Shown: positions 19,868 through 29,216, counted from the stretch's first letter. The stretch is DNA of 64,000 bases from Pedobacter riviphilus (GCF_014692875.1 NZ_CP061171.1:4526001-4590000); one strand, 5' to 3'. Program-made: numbers and translations. Notes: generated from the sequence alone by a model not told the origin.

Positions 19868-19978
19868 ATGAGCACATTCCTTTTAATTATCGCGGCATTT
19901 TATATTATTTCCTTTGGATTAATGTTGTACTGCTATTTCTCCGCTGAGCAGATTCCCAGCGATGACGAAAAATTTTAA
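19868..19978 (+). CDS. Small predicted membrane protein (36 aa)
   Basis: The frame codes for MSTFLLIIAAFYIISFGL and ends in an acidic tail IPSDDEKF. It has one hydrophobic helix of about 22 residues. The design, a single membrane helix plus a short acidic cytoplasmic tail, is shared by the 31-residue frame at 32065-32160. No homologue is recognised. It stands alone on the plus strand in an intergenic region, so it may be a real but unannotated small gene or chance. Confidence 0.4.
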   Translation: MSTFLLIIAAFYIISFGLMLYCYFSAEQIPSDDEKF

Positions 19979-20101
19979 CCAGTTTTTTCTGCTTCATCAA
20001 AATTAACGTCTCTCCATAAGGTGGTAACGCATTGAGTTTTTCGCGGAAAGCCAATGATTCATATGGTCAAAATCAGCCTTATTATTTTTTGAAATACATC
20101 T

Positions 20102-20314
20102 TTATTTATTGGCAATCCACTTAATTAAGTAGGGTGTAGCTCCTGTATACCATAAAATTGCAGAAATTAAAAATATGGCGATTAAAATCCACAAAATAGG
20201 CCATCCTTCGAATTTGTGTTTTGAAACAGGTGTGTAAGACTCTTCCAATTTATTATGGTCACTGTCCATCCTTTTACCCTTTTTCACCGGTTTCGGATCA
20301 GAGATATTGCTCAT
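20102..20314 (-). CDS. Small hypothetical membrane protein
   Basis: I prefer the ATG at 20314 (MSNISDPKPVKKGKRM, 70 residues) over a GTG seven codons upstream. The first 42 residues are hydrophilic and rich in lysine and serine. A single membrane helix (WPILWILIAIFLISAILWY) follows near the end. No family is recognised. It is likely a single-pass inner-membrane protein with a cytoplasmic amino tail. Confidence 0.6.
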   Translation of the reverse strand: MSNISDPKPVKKGKRMDSDHNKLEESYTPVSKHKFEGWPILWILIAIFLISAILWYTGATPYLIKWIANK

Positions 20315-20615
20315 AAAATATTCAGTTAGAAACACAAAGTTAAACTATAAACCTATAAATTGAAAATTAGTTTTAAGAGATTCTTCTTACTCAAGTTTAA
20401 TAGTACAATACCCCTTCAAAAGAAGGATATAGTAAAAGAATCCAATGAAATATTTGCTTGAATTGAATAGTCAACAAAAGTAATACTTCATTCCAGTATA
20501 CGCTGGCATATGCGATATATGCTTAGCCTAAGTATAGATCATGCATAGTTAGCATAGATAAAGTATTATTACAAACTTTACCATCACCATACTTACGAAG
20601 ATTTTGCAAGGAATA

Positions 20616-21182
20616 TTACATCGCAGCCACAGAACTTTCTAGCTCCTTATACCATTCTTCTCCATACTTACGGATCAGTGGTCCCTTTAAAAAGCTATAT
20701 ACTGGAACCTTAAGTTCGCGACCAAAGGTACAGGCATCATGACAGATATGCCAGCGATCGTAATTTAGCACTTCAAATTCTGGATATTTGGTTATCCGGA
20801 TAGGGTACAAATGGCAGGAAATCGGTTTCTGCCAATCTATGATACCTTGCTCGTATGCTTTTTCAATGGCACACTTGGTAATACCACCTTCAAACAACAC
20901 ATAAGCGCATTCTTTATTTTTATCGACACAGGGGGTGGTTAAATCGCCATCTTCATCAACAACATAAACCCCTTGCTCTTCAATGGCTTTAATACCTTTT
21001 TCATTTAACAGGTGTTTAATTTTGGGATAAATCTCCTCCAAAACTGCTTTTTCATCATTATCCAATGGTGCCCCGGAATCACCTTCCACACAGCAGATGC
21101 CTTTACACTTGCTTAAATTACAAACAAAGTTTTCCTTCAATACATCTTCGTGCACCAGCACCTGTTCAACTTCTATCATCAT
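20616..21182 (-). CDS. DUF3109 family cysteine-rich protein
   Basis: A 188-residue protein with cysteines at 21, 26, 30, 31, 85, 92, 104, 123, 147 and 151, in the arrangement of the DUF3109 family, related to YkgJ-type putative metal or zinc binding proteins. FVCNLSKCKGICC near the start and SCHLYPIR at 122-129 are typical. The function of the family is unknown; metal or Fe-S binding is inferred from the cysteines. It overlaps the DUF3108 gene upstream by one base and is therefore probably co-transcribed with it. Confidence 0.85.
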   Translation of the reverse strand: MMIEVEQVLVHEDVLKENFVCNLSKCKGICCVEGDSGAPLDNDEKAVLEEIYPKIKHLLNEKGIKAIEEQGVYVVDEDGDLTTPCVDKNKECAYVLFEGGITKCAIEKAYEQGIIDWQKPISCHLYPIRITKYPEFEVLNYDRWHICHDACTFGRELKVPVYSFLKGPLIRKYGEEWYKELESSVAAM

Positions 21183-21970
21183 TATTCTTTTGCTAAAGCA
21201 TATTTCAGCCCATCGGCCGATTTTAATTCCATGGTTACCGCACCCACCAATATCTCGACCTGAGCCTTTACCGGCACACGGTTTCCATCATCAGTTACCC
21301 AAAGGTATAACCGACTATCTTTTTTAAATATCCTGCCCGGTTTTATCGATGGGCTAAATTTTAAACAACGGATGTTCCCTAATTTACTTTTTATCGTTTC
21401 TTTTCCAATATATTCAACTTCCAAAGCCGAGATTTCATCACCCAAGAAATAGTTCAGTTTAAACTTATCGCCAATTTTGATTTTACTGATATCAAGGCTT
21501 CTGGCAAAATAATAGGCCGATACCAGATCAAATGTCTGATTGGTTGGTGTAGTAAAAGTTCCCCTGTTTGATACCACTTTCTTTGCATCCTGAGTAAAAC
21601 GCGCCTTATCCTGTCGCCTGTAACTGGCCTCACGGATATTCTCCTGATAGAAGTAAGGCAAAAGATCTGTTTTATCAATATACGAATCGTAATGGTCTCT
21701 TATTTTATAAAATATATCAAAAGTACCCGAAGTCTGCGCATCAACCGTAAGTTTATAGGTAGGTTTGTTATCAAACTTTAAATCGGAATTAGTGACCTTA
21801 ATAGTGGCTTCTGCCGCCGTAATAAATCCATACCTTAATTTATACTGCAAAACTTCACCTTCCTGAAATACTGCTTCTTTTTTCAGGGGAAGTTCTTGAG
21901 CCATTGTGAAAAGACTGCATAGGCCAGCCGCGACGGTTATAAATAATTTCTTCATTGCTTTTGTACTCAT
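21182..21970 (-). CDS. DUF3108 domain protein, exported
   Basis: A 262-residue protein with a signal peptide (MKKLFITVAAGLCSLFTMAQ, from the sixth codon; the start at 21970 adds MSTKA). The mature part begins LPLKKEAVFQEGEVLQYKLRYGF, typical of DUF3108, and is mostly beta-strand. RLYLWVTDDGNRVPVKAQ near the end is the family's conserved region. It is likely periplasmic or outer-membrane associated. The molecular role is unknown. It forms a pair with the DUF3109 gene, whose ATG overlaps its stop. Confidence 0.85.
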   Translation of the reverse strand: MSTKAMKKLFITVAAGLCSLFTMAQELPLKKEAVFQEGEVLQYKLRYGFITAAEATIKVTNSDLKFDNKPTYKLTVDAQTSGTFDIFYKIRDHYDSYIDKTDLLPYFYQENIREASYRRQDKARFTQDAKKVVSNRGTFTTPTNQTFDLVSAYYFARSLDISKIKIGDKFKLNYFLGDEISALEVEYIGKETIKSKLGNIRCLKFSPSIKPGRIFKKDSRLYLWVTDDGNRVPVKAQVEILVGAVTMELKSADGLKYALAKE

Positions 21971-22055
21971 TTGTGTGTTGTTGGGAAAGAACTATTTCCT
22001 AAAAATGTGGTTAAATTCTTTCTCCTATGAAGATATACAAAAAGCAAACCAAAAT

Positions 22056-22571
22056 TTAATCTTTTCTTTTATATACAGGAACAGTTGAGCAGGGCTCGCC
22101 AAACATAATGCTTTTAACTACCGGGGTAAGTAAGTTGGTTACCTCAACATAAGCCGCAACAGGGACATCGATATCTCCACATCCTTTTACCACCACACGC
22201 TCGTTGGCATAATCTAACGGATTAATTTTTGCCAGTGCCTTAGTAAATAAAACAGCTTCTAATGTGTTTAGATCTCCGAATACGACTTCATTAGCATAGG
22301 GTTTTAGCCTATTGGCCAATAACATATATGCCCAGGTAGGTACAATTGCATCAGCCGAACAGATAATGGCTACATTCTTATCCTGGTATTGTGCCCAATC
22401 GTGATTTTTAATAAACTCCCTAAAATCTTTTTCCCTTAGCATTAAACCATGAAATAGATTATCTACAATATCATAAACTACTCTTTCGCCTTTATGATAA
22501 AAATCTTCGAGGTTTAAAGTAATTAAACCACTGTTGGCTACTTTATTAACGATGTTTTCTTGAATTTCCAT
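22056..22571 (-). CDS. DUF2480 family protein
   Basis: A 171-residue soluble protein whose whole length fits DUF2480, a Bacteroidota family of unknown function: LITLNLEDFYHKGERVVYDI near the start, IICSADAIVPTWAYMLL in the middle, and VVKGCGDIDVPVAAYVE near the end. The gene starts 11 bases after the T-run of the ppiD terminator, so it needs its own promoter or read-through. Confidence 0.85.
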   Translation of the reverse strand: MEIQENIVNKVANSGLITLNLEDFYHKGERVVYDIVDNLFHGLMLREKDFREFIKNHDWAQYQDKNVAIICSADAIVPTWAYMLLANRLKPYANEVVFGDLNTLEAVLFTKALAKINPLDYANERVVVKGCGDIDVPVAAYVEVTNLLTPVVKSIMFGEPCSTVPVYKRKD

Positions 22572-22581
22572 GGCTTTAAAT

Positions 22582-22615
22582 AAAAAAACCGTTCCGACTA
22601 ATCATCGGAACGGTT
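22582..22615 (-). terminator. Rho-independent terminator after ppiD
   Basis: A perfect 11-bp stem (AACCGTTCCGA at 22587-22597 with its complement at 22605-22615) and a 7-base loop are followed on the minus strand by seven T. It lies 22 bases after the ppiD stop codon. Confidence 0.92.
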
Positions 22616-22636
22616 ACAAAATTACGGAATTTCTAA

Positions 22637-24721
22637 TTAATAGAATTTCACACGATTGTCTTTTATCTTGGCATTTTCCTGTAGAGCCTGGAAAGCCGAT
22701 CCCAATGAACGCTGTCCTAAACTTAACATCATGCTTTCTTTTTGTTTGAACATATTGGCAATCGGTGCAGGGTTTGTAAACCCATCAACTGAAAATACAT
22801 AAACACCGCGTTCACCCTGAACAGGAGCAGATACTTTACCTGGCTGTGAACCGAAAACGCTTCCTACCAAAGCATTTTCTTGTGCCACGCCTGGAATTAC
22901 CGGATTAGCAAATACAACATTCTGAACAGGATTAACCGGACGTGCAACTTTAGCTGCAACCTGATCAATACTTCCCTTACCGGCGTTAGCCAATTTTTCT
23001 TTCAATTGTTTTGCTTTAACGGCATTAATTACCATTGGCTCAATTTCTTTCTTCACATCAGCTAATGATAAAATACCTTTCGGGCTGATTGTAGTTAAAC
23101 GGGCCACAACATAAGCATTGCTCATGGTATAAATTTCTGGCAATACATCACCTTTGTCGGCGGCATAAGCATCCTGGATTAATTTACGTGGATTATCCAA
23201 TCCAGCTGCAAATCCTTGGGTTGATGCAACCTTATCAGCAACAGCCACTTTTAATCCTTTTTGTGCAGCAAATTTGTTAAAATCGTTACCTTTTACTTCG
23301 GTTAAGAAATTACTTGCGGCTTTATAAGCAGCTGCCTGAGTTTTGCTACTGGCTGCCAATGCTTTTTCTACATAAGCCAATTTAGCTACTTTAGAAGAAC
23401 CGATCTGTTTTTCGATTTTAAGAATATGGTAGCCAAACTGAGATTTTACTATTTTAATATCTCCTGCTTTACCATCAAAAGCAGCATTTTCAAATTCAGG
23501 AACCATTGCACCACGTGCGAAAGTACCCAATTCACCACCTTTATCTTTCGAACCATCTACACTGTAGTTTTTAGCCAGTTCGGCAAAATTGCCACCTTTT
23601 AAAATTAATCCTTTTAATGAATCTGCCAATTTAACGGCCTTATCATCGCCACCCACTTTAGCAGGGTCGATTAAAATATGGCTTGCTTTTACTGAATCAG
23701 GTGAAATACGGGTAGACACTACTTTTACAATTTTGTATGAGTTACCGCTTAATTTAGGACCATAAAAGCTGCCTGCAGGTAAAGAAAATACAGCTGAATC
23801 AACCGCAGGATCTAATTTACCTTTTGTGATATAAGTAAAGGGAACTTTTACGTCTGAATTAATGGCTGCAAAAAGCGAATCGTTTTTAGCTACCTGGAAA
23901 TCAGCAGCAATTTTATCTACCTGAGCTTTGATTGCTAATGAATCCGCTTTGGTTGGGCTGATACTGAAAGTAACGTATTCGAAAGCACGTGTTTCTTGTG
24001 GATTGTTGAAACGTGCTTTATTCTGATCATAATATTCCGAATAGTCAGCATCAGTTAATTTAACTGACTTATCAGGAATTGAAGCATAATCCAAACTTAC
24101 ATATTTAAAGTTGGCCAGTTTGTTACGGTTATTATATTCATCTGTAGCTTCTAAAGAGGTTACATAAACCGAGTTACGGATTAAGTTAGAATATTTGGTT
24201 TGTAATGCCTGGTTTTTAATTTCTTCCTGTAACATATTAGATTGCTGCAAAGCCTGAGGTTCTTTCGATTTTAGAAAGTTCATCAAGGTAGCACGGTCTA
24301 ACTGTCCTGTTTGCGGGTTAGAGAAATATTGTTTAATAAGGGGGCTAGGGTTTTGACCTTGTAATAAATCTACCAATTCGTCTTCCGAAACGGTTAAACC
24401 TAAACGATCATATTCTTTAGTTAACAAAACTTTTGCCAACTCTGCATTCCATGCCTGATCAACAGCCATAGCAGTCATCTGTGCATTTGCACTACCGCCA
24501 TATTGTTGTTTCATTTGGTTTACTCCTTGATCAACCTTTGGTCCGAATTCATCAATATTGATATCCTTACCATCAATAGATCCTACAACTTTTTGATTTG
24601 CCGACCAAAAAGGTTTACCCACGTTAATTGCATCACCTACTAAAAATGCAACAATTGCAAAACCGATGGCAAAAACTAGAATATAGCCTGCACGGTTACG
24701 CAAAAATGTCATTAATCCCAT
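22637..24721 (-). CDS. PpiD/SurA-like peptidyl-prolyl isomerase, periplasmic chaperone
   Basis: A 694-residue protein anchored by one amino-terminal membrane helix (about residues 12-30). A SurA-N/PpiD-like chaperone domain follows (VVGSIDGKDINIDEF). A parvulin PPIC domain spans about residues 345-437 (ASHILID ... GGNFAELAKNYSVDGSKDKGGELGTF is its core, with FGYHILKI at the end). Such proteins help outer-membrane proteins fold in the periplasm. The position downstream of lptC and an outer-membrane barrel gene agrees with an envelope-assembly role. Only one parvulin domain is obvious. Confidence 0.9.
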   Translation of the reverse strand: MGLMTFLRNRAGYILVFAIGFAIVAFLVGDAINVGKPFWSANQKVVGSIDGKDINIDEFGPKVDQGVNQMKQQYGGSANAQMTAMAVDQAWNAELAKVLLTKEYDRLGLTVSEDELVDLLQGQNPSPLIKQYFSNPQTGQLDRATLMNFLKSKEPQALQQSNMLQEEIKNQALQTKYSNLIRNSVYVTSLEATDEYNNRNKLANFKYVSLDYASIPDKSVKLTDADYSEYYDQNKARFNNPQETRAFEYVTFSISPTKADSLAIKAQVDKIAADFQVAKNDSLFAAINSDVKVPFTYITKGKLDPAVDSAVFSLPAGSFYGPKLSGNSYKIVKVVSTRISPDSVKASHILIDPAKVGGDDKAVKLADSLKGLILKGGNFAELAKNYSVDGSKDKGGELGTFARGAMVPEFENAAFDGKAGDIKIVKSQFGYHILKIEKQIGSSKVAKLAYVEKALAASSKTQAAAYKAASNFLTEVKGNDFNKFAAQKGLKVAVADKVASTQGFAAGLDNPRKLIQDAYAADKGDVLPEIYTMSNAYVVARLTTISPKGILSLADVKKEIEPMVINAVKAKQLKEKLANAGKGSIDQVAAKVARPVNPVQNVVFANPVIPGVAQENALVGSVFGSQPGKVSAPVQGERGVYVFSVDGFTNPAPIANMFKQKESMMLSLGQRSLGSAFQALQENAKIKDNRVKFY

Positions 24722-25082
24722 ATTGTAATTATAAATTTATTTAGTTCTTTTTTAAGAGGGCGCAAGATACAAATTTGCCTCAAAAAAGAAAACACAAAAT
24801 TTTATTTATCAAGTGTTTAATTTTTAAGCAAATAGAAGAAGAAACTTTTGGTGCCTAGAATTAAGCTGGCATCAGATTTTTAATGAATTCTGCTATCAAA
24901 TTGAGACAATATACTTCAAGGGATATTTATTATTTTTTTTATATTATTAGATTAATCCTTTGTATAAGTACCGAGCTAACCAATTGGTTAATAAATATAT
25001 GAGTATATATAAAAAAGGATTTGCTAATACGGCTTTGCATGACTAATTTAGAATAATCTATTTTTAACTTAAAGCTTTAAAG
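24722..25082. other. Divergent AT-rich region between ppiD and the leader-peptide gene
   Basis: No gene is seen in this 360-base stretch. It should contain promoters for both the ppiD gene (minus) and the peptide gene (plus), but I could not place a convincing -33/-7 pair. Confidence 0.5.
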
Positions 25083-25400
25083 ATGAAAAAATTAACCTTA
25101 AAACCAAATGCCTTTAACAAAGGTGAAGTGCTAACACGAGAGCAGCTAAAAAGAGTAATGGGTGGTGGTACATGTCAAGTATTTTTGCCTAATACTCCAT
25201 CAGGAGGAACTAATTGGGGAGGAACAAGTTGGGGCGGGCCAAACGGCACTCCTTACAGCGGCTCAATTGTACACGGAACTAACGGAACTGTAATCTCAGG
25301 CGTTTCGTCTGCCGATGCTCAACGAGCTGTTTCAAATGGCGGACACTGGTGTTGTGATAGCTGTGGTTCAGCTCCTTGGGCATTACCGACCCCGGTTTAA
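25083..25400 (+). CDS. Double-glycine leader peptide (bacteriocin/RiPP-like precursor)
   Basis: A 105-residue peptide. The first 29 residues look like a Bacteroidota secretion leader: a basic start (MKKLTLKPNAFNKGE), then LTREQLKRVMGGG with the double glycine at 27-28. The predicted core is rich in Gly, Ser, Thr and Trp, with NWGGTSWGG at 44-52, four cysteines (C31, C90, C91, C94) and the end CCDSCGS. Leaders of this kind are cut by C39-peptidase ABC transporters. No such transporter and no radical-SAM or other modifying enzyme lies in this window. The gene is on the strand opposite to the lptC and ppiD genes that flank it. Activity and modification are unknown. Confidence 0.7.
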   Translation: MKKLTLKPNAFNKGEVLTREQLKRVMGGGTCQVFLPNTPSGGTNWGGTSWGGPNGTPYSGSIVHGTNGTVISGVSSADAQRAVSNGGHWCCDSCGSAPWALPTPV

Positions 25401-25410
25401 TGATCAAATA

Positions 25411-25457
25411 GAGATTAATTCGAAGGGTAATTATAAACTACCTTTCGAATTAATTTC
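25411..25457. terminator. Long imperfect hairpin between convergent genes
   Basis: Two 19-base arms (25411-25429 and 25439-25457) pair with two mismatches around a 9-base loop. The right arm is inside the last codons of lptC. There is no clear T-run, so it may be a convergent attenuator rather than a standard terminator. Confidence 0.5.
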
Positions 25458-25997
25458 TCCGCTACCGGGGCCCATCTCATATGTACTAAAATCTTGAGGA
25501 GCTTTAAAATCCTTTGCCCTGGTGAAGTCACCGTTGACACTCAAAATATCGACCATTTGGTTGGAATAAAAAATCTTCTTCGATTCGTCCCAAATTAATT
25601 CTTGTGATGAAAAAGTATCGCCCTTACTATTTTTTACCACCACGTTTTTCCTGAATTCGGTTTTAAGCTCATTGTCTCTCCTAATGGCGTAATCGCACAC
25701 CAGGTTTCCATCAATAGTTCCATTCTGGTTATAAAAGTCTATGTTCACCCCTTTAATCATTTCCTGATAAGCACTCCCGTTGCTAGGTGTAACTTTATCC
25801 AATATCGGGGCATAGCCTTTAGCCTTAATTCTGGCCGAATCGCTATAGGTAATATCGACACCGATGGTCCGATCTCTGCTTAAAATAACTTTATTAGGTG
25901 AAACTGAATTGGCATTTTTTAGATCGTCGTCTCCACAGGAAGCCAGAAAAAAAGGCAACACCAGAAACAGACCATATAAAAATGTCTTTAAATTCAT
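25431..25997 (-). CDS. lptC: LPS export ABC transporter periplasmic protein LptC
   Basis: A 188-residue lipoprotein-like form of LptC. The amino end is a signal with lipobox FFLASC (Cys21). Then follow beta-strand segments typical of LptC: YSDSARIKAKGYAPILDKV, MIKGVNIDFYNQNGTIDGNL and VVKNSKGDTFSSQELIWDE. LptC links the LptBFG transporter to the LptA bridge in lipopolysaccharide export. Its ATG overlaps the stop of the upstream barrel gene (TAATG), and coaX precedes that, an order often seen in Bacteroidota. Confidence 0.88.
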   Translation of the reverse strand: MNLKTFLYGLFLVLPFFLASCGDDDLKNANSVSPNKVILSRDRTIGVDITYSDSARIKAKGYAPILDKVTPSNGSAYQEMIKGVNIDFYNQNGTIDGNLVCDYAIRRDNELKTEFRKNVVVKNSKGDTFSSQELIWDESKKIFYSNQMVDILSVNGDFTRAKDFKAPQDFSTYEMGPGSGEINSKGSL

Positions 25998-27289
25998 TAG
26001 TCTACGCGGTACTTACGGAACCAGGTATCATTCAAGGTAAAGCCTAAGTGGAAGTTGATATATTTCTCTTTAACAAGATTATTGTTTAAAGTTCCTCTTT
26101 GTCCGAGTTCTGTTGTAAAATTGATTTTATAAAATGCAGTACCGCCATTAGCAGTAGGTAGCGGGAAGCCGAAACCTAGCGATGCCCCCATTTGTTTGAT
26201 ATTCTGGTTACCGATCTTGATATAGGTTTTATCATAGTTAAAACCTATGCGGTAATCTACACGTTTCATGTAACTGTTGTAAGAAAATGCATCTGGAGTC
26301 CACTGGCCACCTAACGAAGCGCCCCAGCTATCTTGCAAACCTTGGTTTACGTTATTGATACTTGTTGCAGACCATTTGCCCATTCTAAAATCAGCGCCGA
26401 TCATCCACTTATCATTTTGTTGGATGGCGATACCAAAATTGTGGGTTAATGGTAAAGTAAGGTTAGATTTTCCGTTATTCACAATATTTAACGTATCGGC
26501 TGCAGTGTTTTCGTTACCACTTTGATCTCTTGTGTATAACGTAGCAAAAGAAGTTTGTGTTGAATTTATCTTTCCAGAGGTACTTCCAGAGTAGCCCAAG
26601 GTCATAATTGTTTTCTTGCCGATATTAAAATCGTACTGGATACCATAAGAATAATTGATGCCACCAACGCTGTTTTTATTTTGAAGTTTAGCGTTATAAG
26701 CTCCTACAGATTGAAATTCGGTAGCCCTTGTCGTTTGGAGGTTACCAAAAATATATTCTAAGTTACCGCCAATTCTTAAATGATCGCCAAAACGATAGCC
26801 ATAACCCAAGTAAGCTTTTGACAAACCACCTTCGCCTTCATAAAGCTGGTCCAAAGTGGTTGTATCAACTTTGGTCGTGCTTCTGTAAGAATAACCAAGA
26901 TCTGAATAAGGTAAAATACCAAAACTCAGGGCTGATCTCCTGGTAACGGGAGCTGCAAATGCCAAATGGCTAAAAGTAGAGTTAAAACTCGTTTCGCTTA
27001 AATTATTCCGCGAAAGATTAGTTAAACCTGCACTCATACCCACATCAATAGTAGTTAAAGTTATTCCAGCATAAGAAGCAGGATTTTGCATATTGATATA
27101 ATTGAACCCTGTTACTTTTCCTACTGCGGTAGAAATCCCACCCATTGCTCTAAGCTGGGGCAACAAAGATCCTTTTATATTTCCAAGTCCATATCTTGAA
27201 TATGGCGATGAAGTGGTAACCTGTGCCTGAGCACTTAAACCACAAACTAGAACGAGTATGGCTGCAATATAATTTATTCTTTTGTACAT
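25997..27289 (-). CDS. Outer-membrane beta-barrel protein (FadL/OmpP1-like)
   Basis: I chose the ATG at 27289 (MYKRINYIAAILVLVCGLSAQAQ), which gives a clean signal peptide. An ATG seven codons earlier lies inside coaX. The 430-residue product starts VTTSSPYSRYGLGNIKG and has alternating amphipathic strands throughout, with LRAMGGISTAVGKVTGFNYINMQNPASYAG as the FadL-like plug region, and it ends in an aromatic/charged strand (NDTWFRKYRVD). It is probably an outer-membrane channel. The substrate is unknown. One base separates it from the coaX stop. Confidence 0.75.
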   Translation of the reverse strand: MYKRINYIAAILVLVCGLSAQAQVTTSSPYSRYGLGNIKGSLLPQLRAMGGISTAVGKVTGFNYINMQNPASYAGITLTTIDVGMSAGLTNLSRNNLSETSFNSTFSHLAFAAPVTRRSALSFGILPYSDLGYSYRSTTKVDTTTLDQLYEGEGGLSKAYLGYGYRFGDHLRIGGNLEYIFGNLQTTRATEFQSVGAYNAKLQNKNSVGGINYSYGIQYDFNIGKKTIMTLGYSGSTSGKINSTQTSFATLYTRDQSGNENTAADTLNIVNNGKSNLTLPLTHNFGIAIQQNDKWMIGADFRMGKWSATSINNVNQGLQDSWGASLGGQWTPDAFSYNSYMKRVDYRIGFNYDKTYIKIGNQNIKQMGASLGFGFPLPTANGGTAFYKINFTTELGQRGTLNNNLVKEKYINFHLGFTLNDTWFRKYRVD

Positions 27290-27290
27290 T

Positions 27291-28025
27291 TTAATCTGCA
27301 ATAGCTTCATTTAATCCTTTTAATACTAAGTAAGGATCTTTTATAATTTGAGGCGCAAAGATGCTGTTTTGTAATTGTTTATACAAAAAATTAGCATCCC
27401 CTCCTGTTATAATTACCTTCAGAGCACTTTCTTTTTTATTATTTAGGGCAATAAAGCCTTCAATTTCGTTTATTATTCCCTGCAAAACGCCGTTTTTTAT
27501 TGCCGATTGTGTATCAGTACCTTCTACAATATCTTCATTTGCATCCCACTCCACCAATGGCAAACGGCCAGTAAATTCATGTACAGCCTTAAAACGCATT
27601 TTAATTCCCGGACTTATACTCCCCCCAAAATATTCCTTCGAGCTACTTAAAACATCGTAGGTAATACAGGTACCCGCATCAACTACTAAACTTGCATTTG
27701 CTGGATGCAGGCCATTTGCCCCCAAAATAGCAGCCCACCGATCTAATCCCAAAGTAACCGGCGTTTTATATCTATTTTGTACGCCATTCGTTAACATGGT
27801 TGAAAAACGGATATATTCGGTATGCTTTTTTAAAAATACTTCTAGTGGCCCAATCTCCTGGTTAACACTACTGATGATAGATTTTGCAGGCGAAAACTTC
27901 TCAATCAATTGAGCCAGGTCAAGTATCCCAATTTTATTGAAACGCTGATGATGAACAATTTCTCTATTTGCAAAAACAGCAACCTTAACAGCAGAATTTC
28001 CAATATCAATGCTTAACCTACGCAT
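27291..28025 (-). CDS. coaX: Type III pantothenate kinase
   Basis: A 244-residue ASKHA-fold kinase. DIGNSAVKVAVF (residues 7-18) is the phosphate-1 motif and VVDAGTCITYDVL the phosphate-2 motif; FGGSISPGIKMRFKAVHEFTGRLPLV is the family signature. ITGGDANFL near the end binds the adenine moiety. It phosphorylates pantothenate in the first step of coenzyme A synthesis. It heads a run with the barrel gene and lptC. Confidence 0.96.
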   Translation of the reverse strand: MRRLSIDIGNSAVKVAVFANREIVHHQRFNKIGILDLAQLIEKFSPAKSIISSVNQEIGPLEVFLKKHTEYIRFSTMLTNGVQNRYKTPVTLGLDRWAAILGANGLHPANASLVVDAGTCITYDVLSSSKEYFGGSISPGIKMRFKAVHEFTGRLPLVEWDANEDIVEGTDTQSAIKNGVLQGIINEIEGFIALNNKKESALKVIITGGDANFLYKQLQNSIFAPQIIKDPYLVLKGLNEAIAD

Positions 28026-28180
28026 TTAAAATCTCCCGCTGCAAATAATATGTTCTTAGAAATTCCAGTGACTCCATTTTTTATCCATCTTGATTAAAAC
28101 TAAAAAAGCTTTAATTCTAAAATCATGCACAAAGCTATTAATCTTTGTCAAGTTTCGTTCTAGTTATTTGTTAAAAAAGG

Positions 28181-29161
28181 TTAAACAAACAGAAAATACT
28201 GTATCGAAAGCACAAATAAAACGAACAATGTTTCGTAAAACCAACGTTTTTTGGCATTACTAAAATAGTACGCCAACAGTACCGATCCTGGTGGTACACA
28301 GAGCAAAAAATGCCAGGTCCTGAAATCGGGTTTAAGATAAAAACTAGCTGCAGAAACAATAAACATGAAAAACAGCAGCTGAAAACTCTTCCTTGTACTG
28401 ATAAAACTCCTAAAGAAATTTTCGCGGAGCTGTAGTGATGCCAGTATAATAATTACCGTTACCGGGATGAGCACCAGGTAATCGTTATAGTTGATTTTAA
28501 ACACTGAGGGGAACTTATTGCCTAATGGCTTCCATATCTGATAAAACGAGCTTAAATTATCTTTCCAATAATAAAATACAGCCAAAAAAAAGAAAACCGT
28601 TATAAAGCCAATTAAACCCGCTACCCATTCGCGCCAATTAAACGACCTAAAAAGCAATAGCGCTAAAAAGATCATGAGCAACATGGCCATAAATGGAAAG
28701 TAGATCAATGTTCCAACCCCTATAATCATCCCGATATCGAAAACAGTAGTAATAGCGTTAGCACTTTTACCCAGTTTTAAAAACTTATCTATAATCCAGA
28801 TCAACAGAAAGTTGCATAATAATGCCGGACTTAGAATCATAAAAGGCATAAATAGGCTTGTTCCTGTTATAAACATCAATCCCGGCAGGAAACTGGGTTT
28901 GGCCAATAAATTATGGTTGTTTACAACCCGGTTGAAAATTAAAGCCTGTACATAAACCAAAAGTGCAGCGATAAAAATATTAGTGTATGGCGTAAAGGCG
29001 TCGTCTAAATTGATATTGATCAGCAATCGGGCAAATGGCTCCAAAAAATCAAAGTTCAGCTTATCGTGCGTTTCATGAAAAATGGCAATACGCAGAAAGA
29101 ACGTGTACGCCAGCAAGAATACGAGGTTAATTGGATTTAGCTTTCTAAACTGATTAATCAT
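28181..29161 (-). CDS. DUF6427-like polytopic membrane protein
   Basis: A 326-residue protein with about nine hydrophobic segments, beginning MINQFRKLNPINLVFLLAYTFFLRI. The INPIN start and the pattern of helices match a Bacteroidota family annotated as DUF6427. Function unknown. It may be linked to envelope or gliding functions but nothing here shows it. The gap of 155 bases to coaX has no clear terminator. Confidence 0.72.
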   Translation of the reverse strand: MINQFRKLNPINLVFLLAYTFFLRIAIFHETHDKLNFDFLEPFARLLININLDDAFTPYTNIFIAALLVYVQALIFNRVVNNHNLLAKPSFLPGLMFITGTSLFMPFMILSPALLCNFLLIWIIDKFLKLGKSANAITTVFDIGMIIGVGTLIYFPFMAMLLMIFLALLLFRSFNWREWVAGLIGFITVFFFLAVFYYWKDNLSSFYQIWKPLGNKFPSVFKINYNDYLVLIPVTVIIILASLQLRENFFRSFISTRKSFQLLFFMFIVSAASFYLKPDFRTWHFLLCVPPGSVLLAYYFSNAKKRWFYETLFVLFVLSIQYFLFV

Positions 29162-29216
29162 GCCTTTTTAAAGAGTAGGCAAAGTAAAGAAAATAATTTA
29201 ATAGTAGCAGAAGAAA

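Noticed and set aside
19978..20101. Minus-strand reading frame with ESLAFREKLNALPPYGETL
   Set aside because: It looks protein-like over about 25 codons but has no start codon, runs against the small ORF at 19868, and matches no family I recognise.
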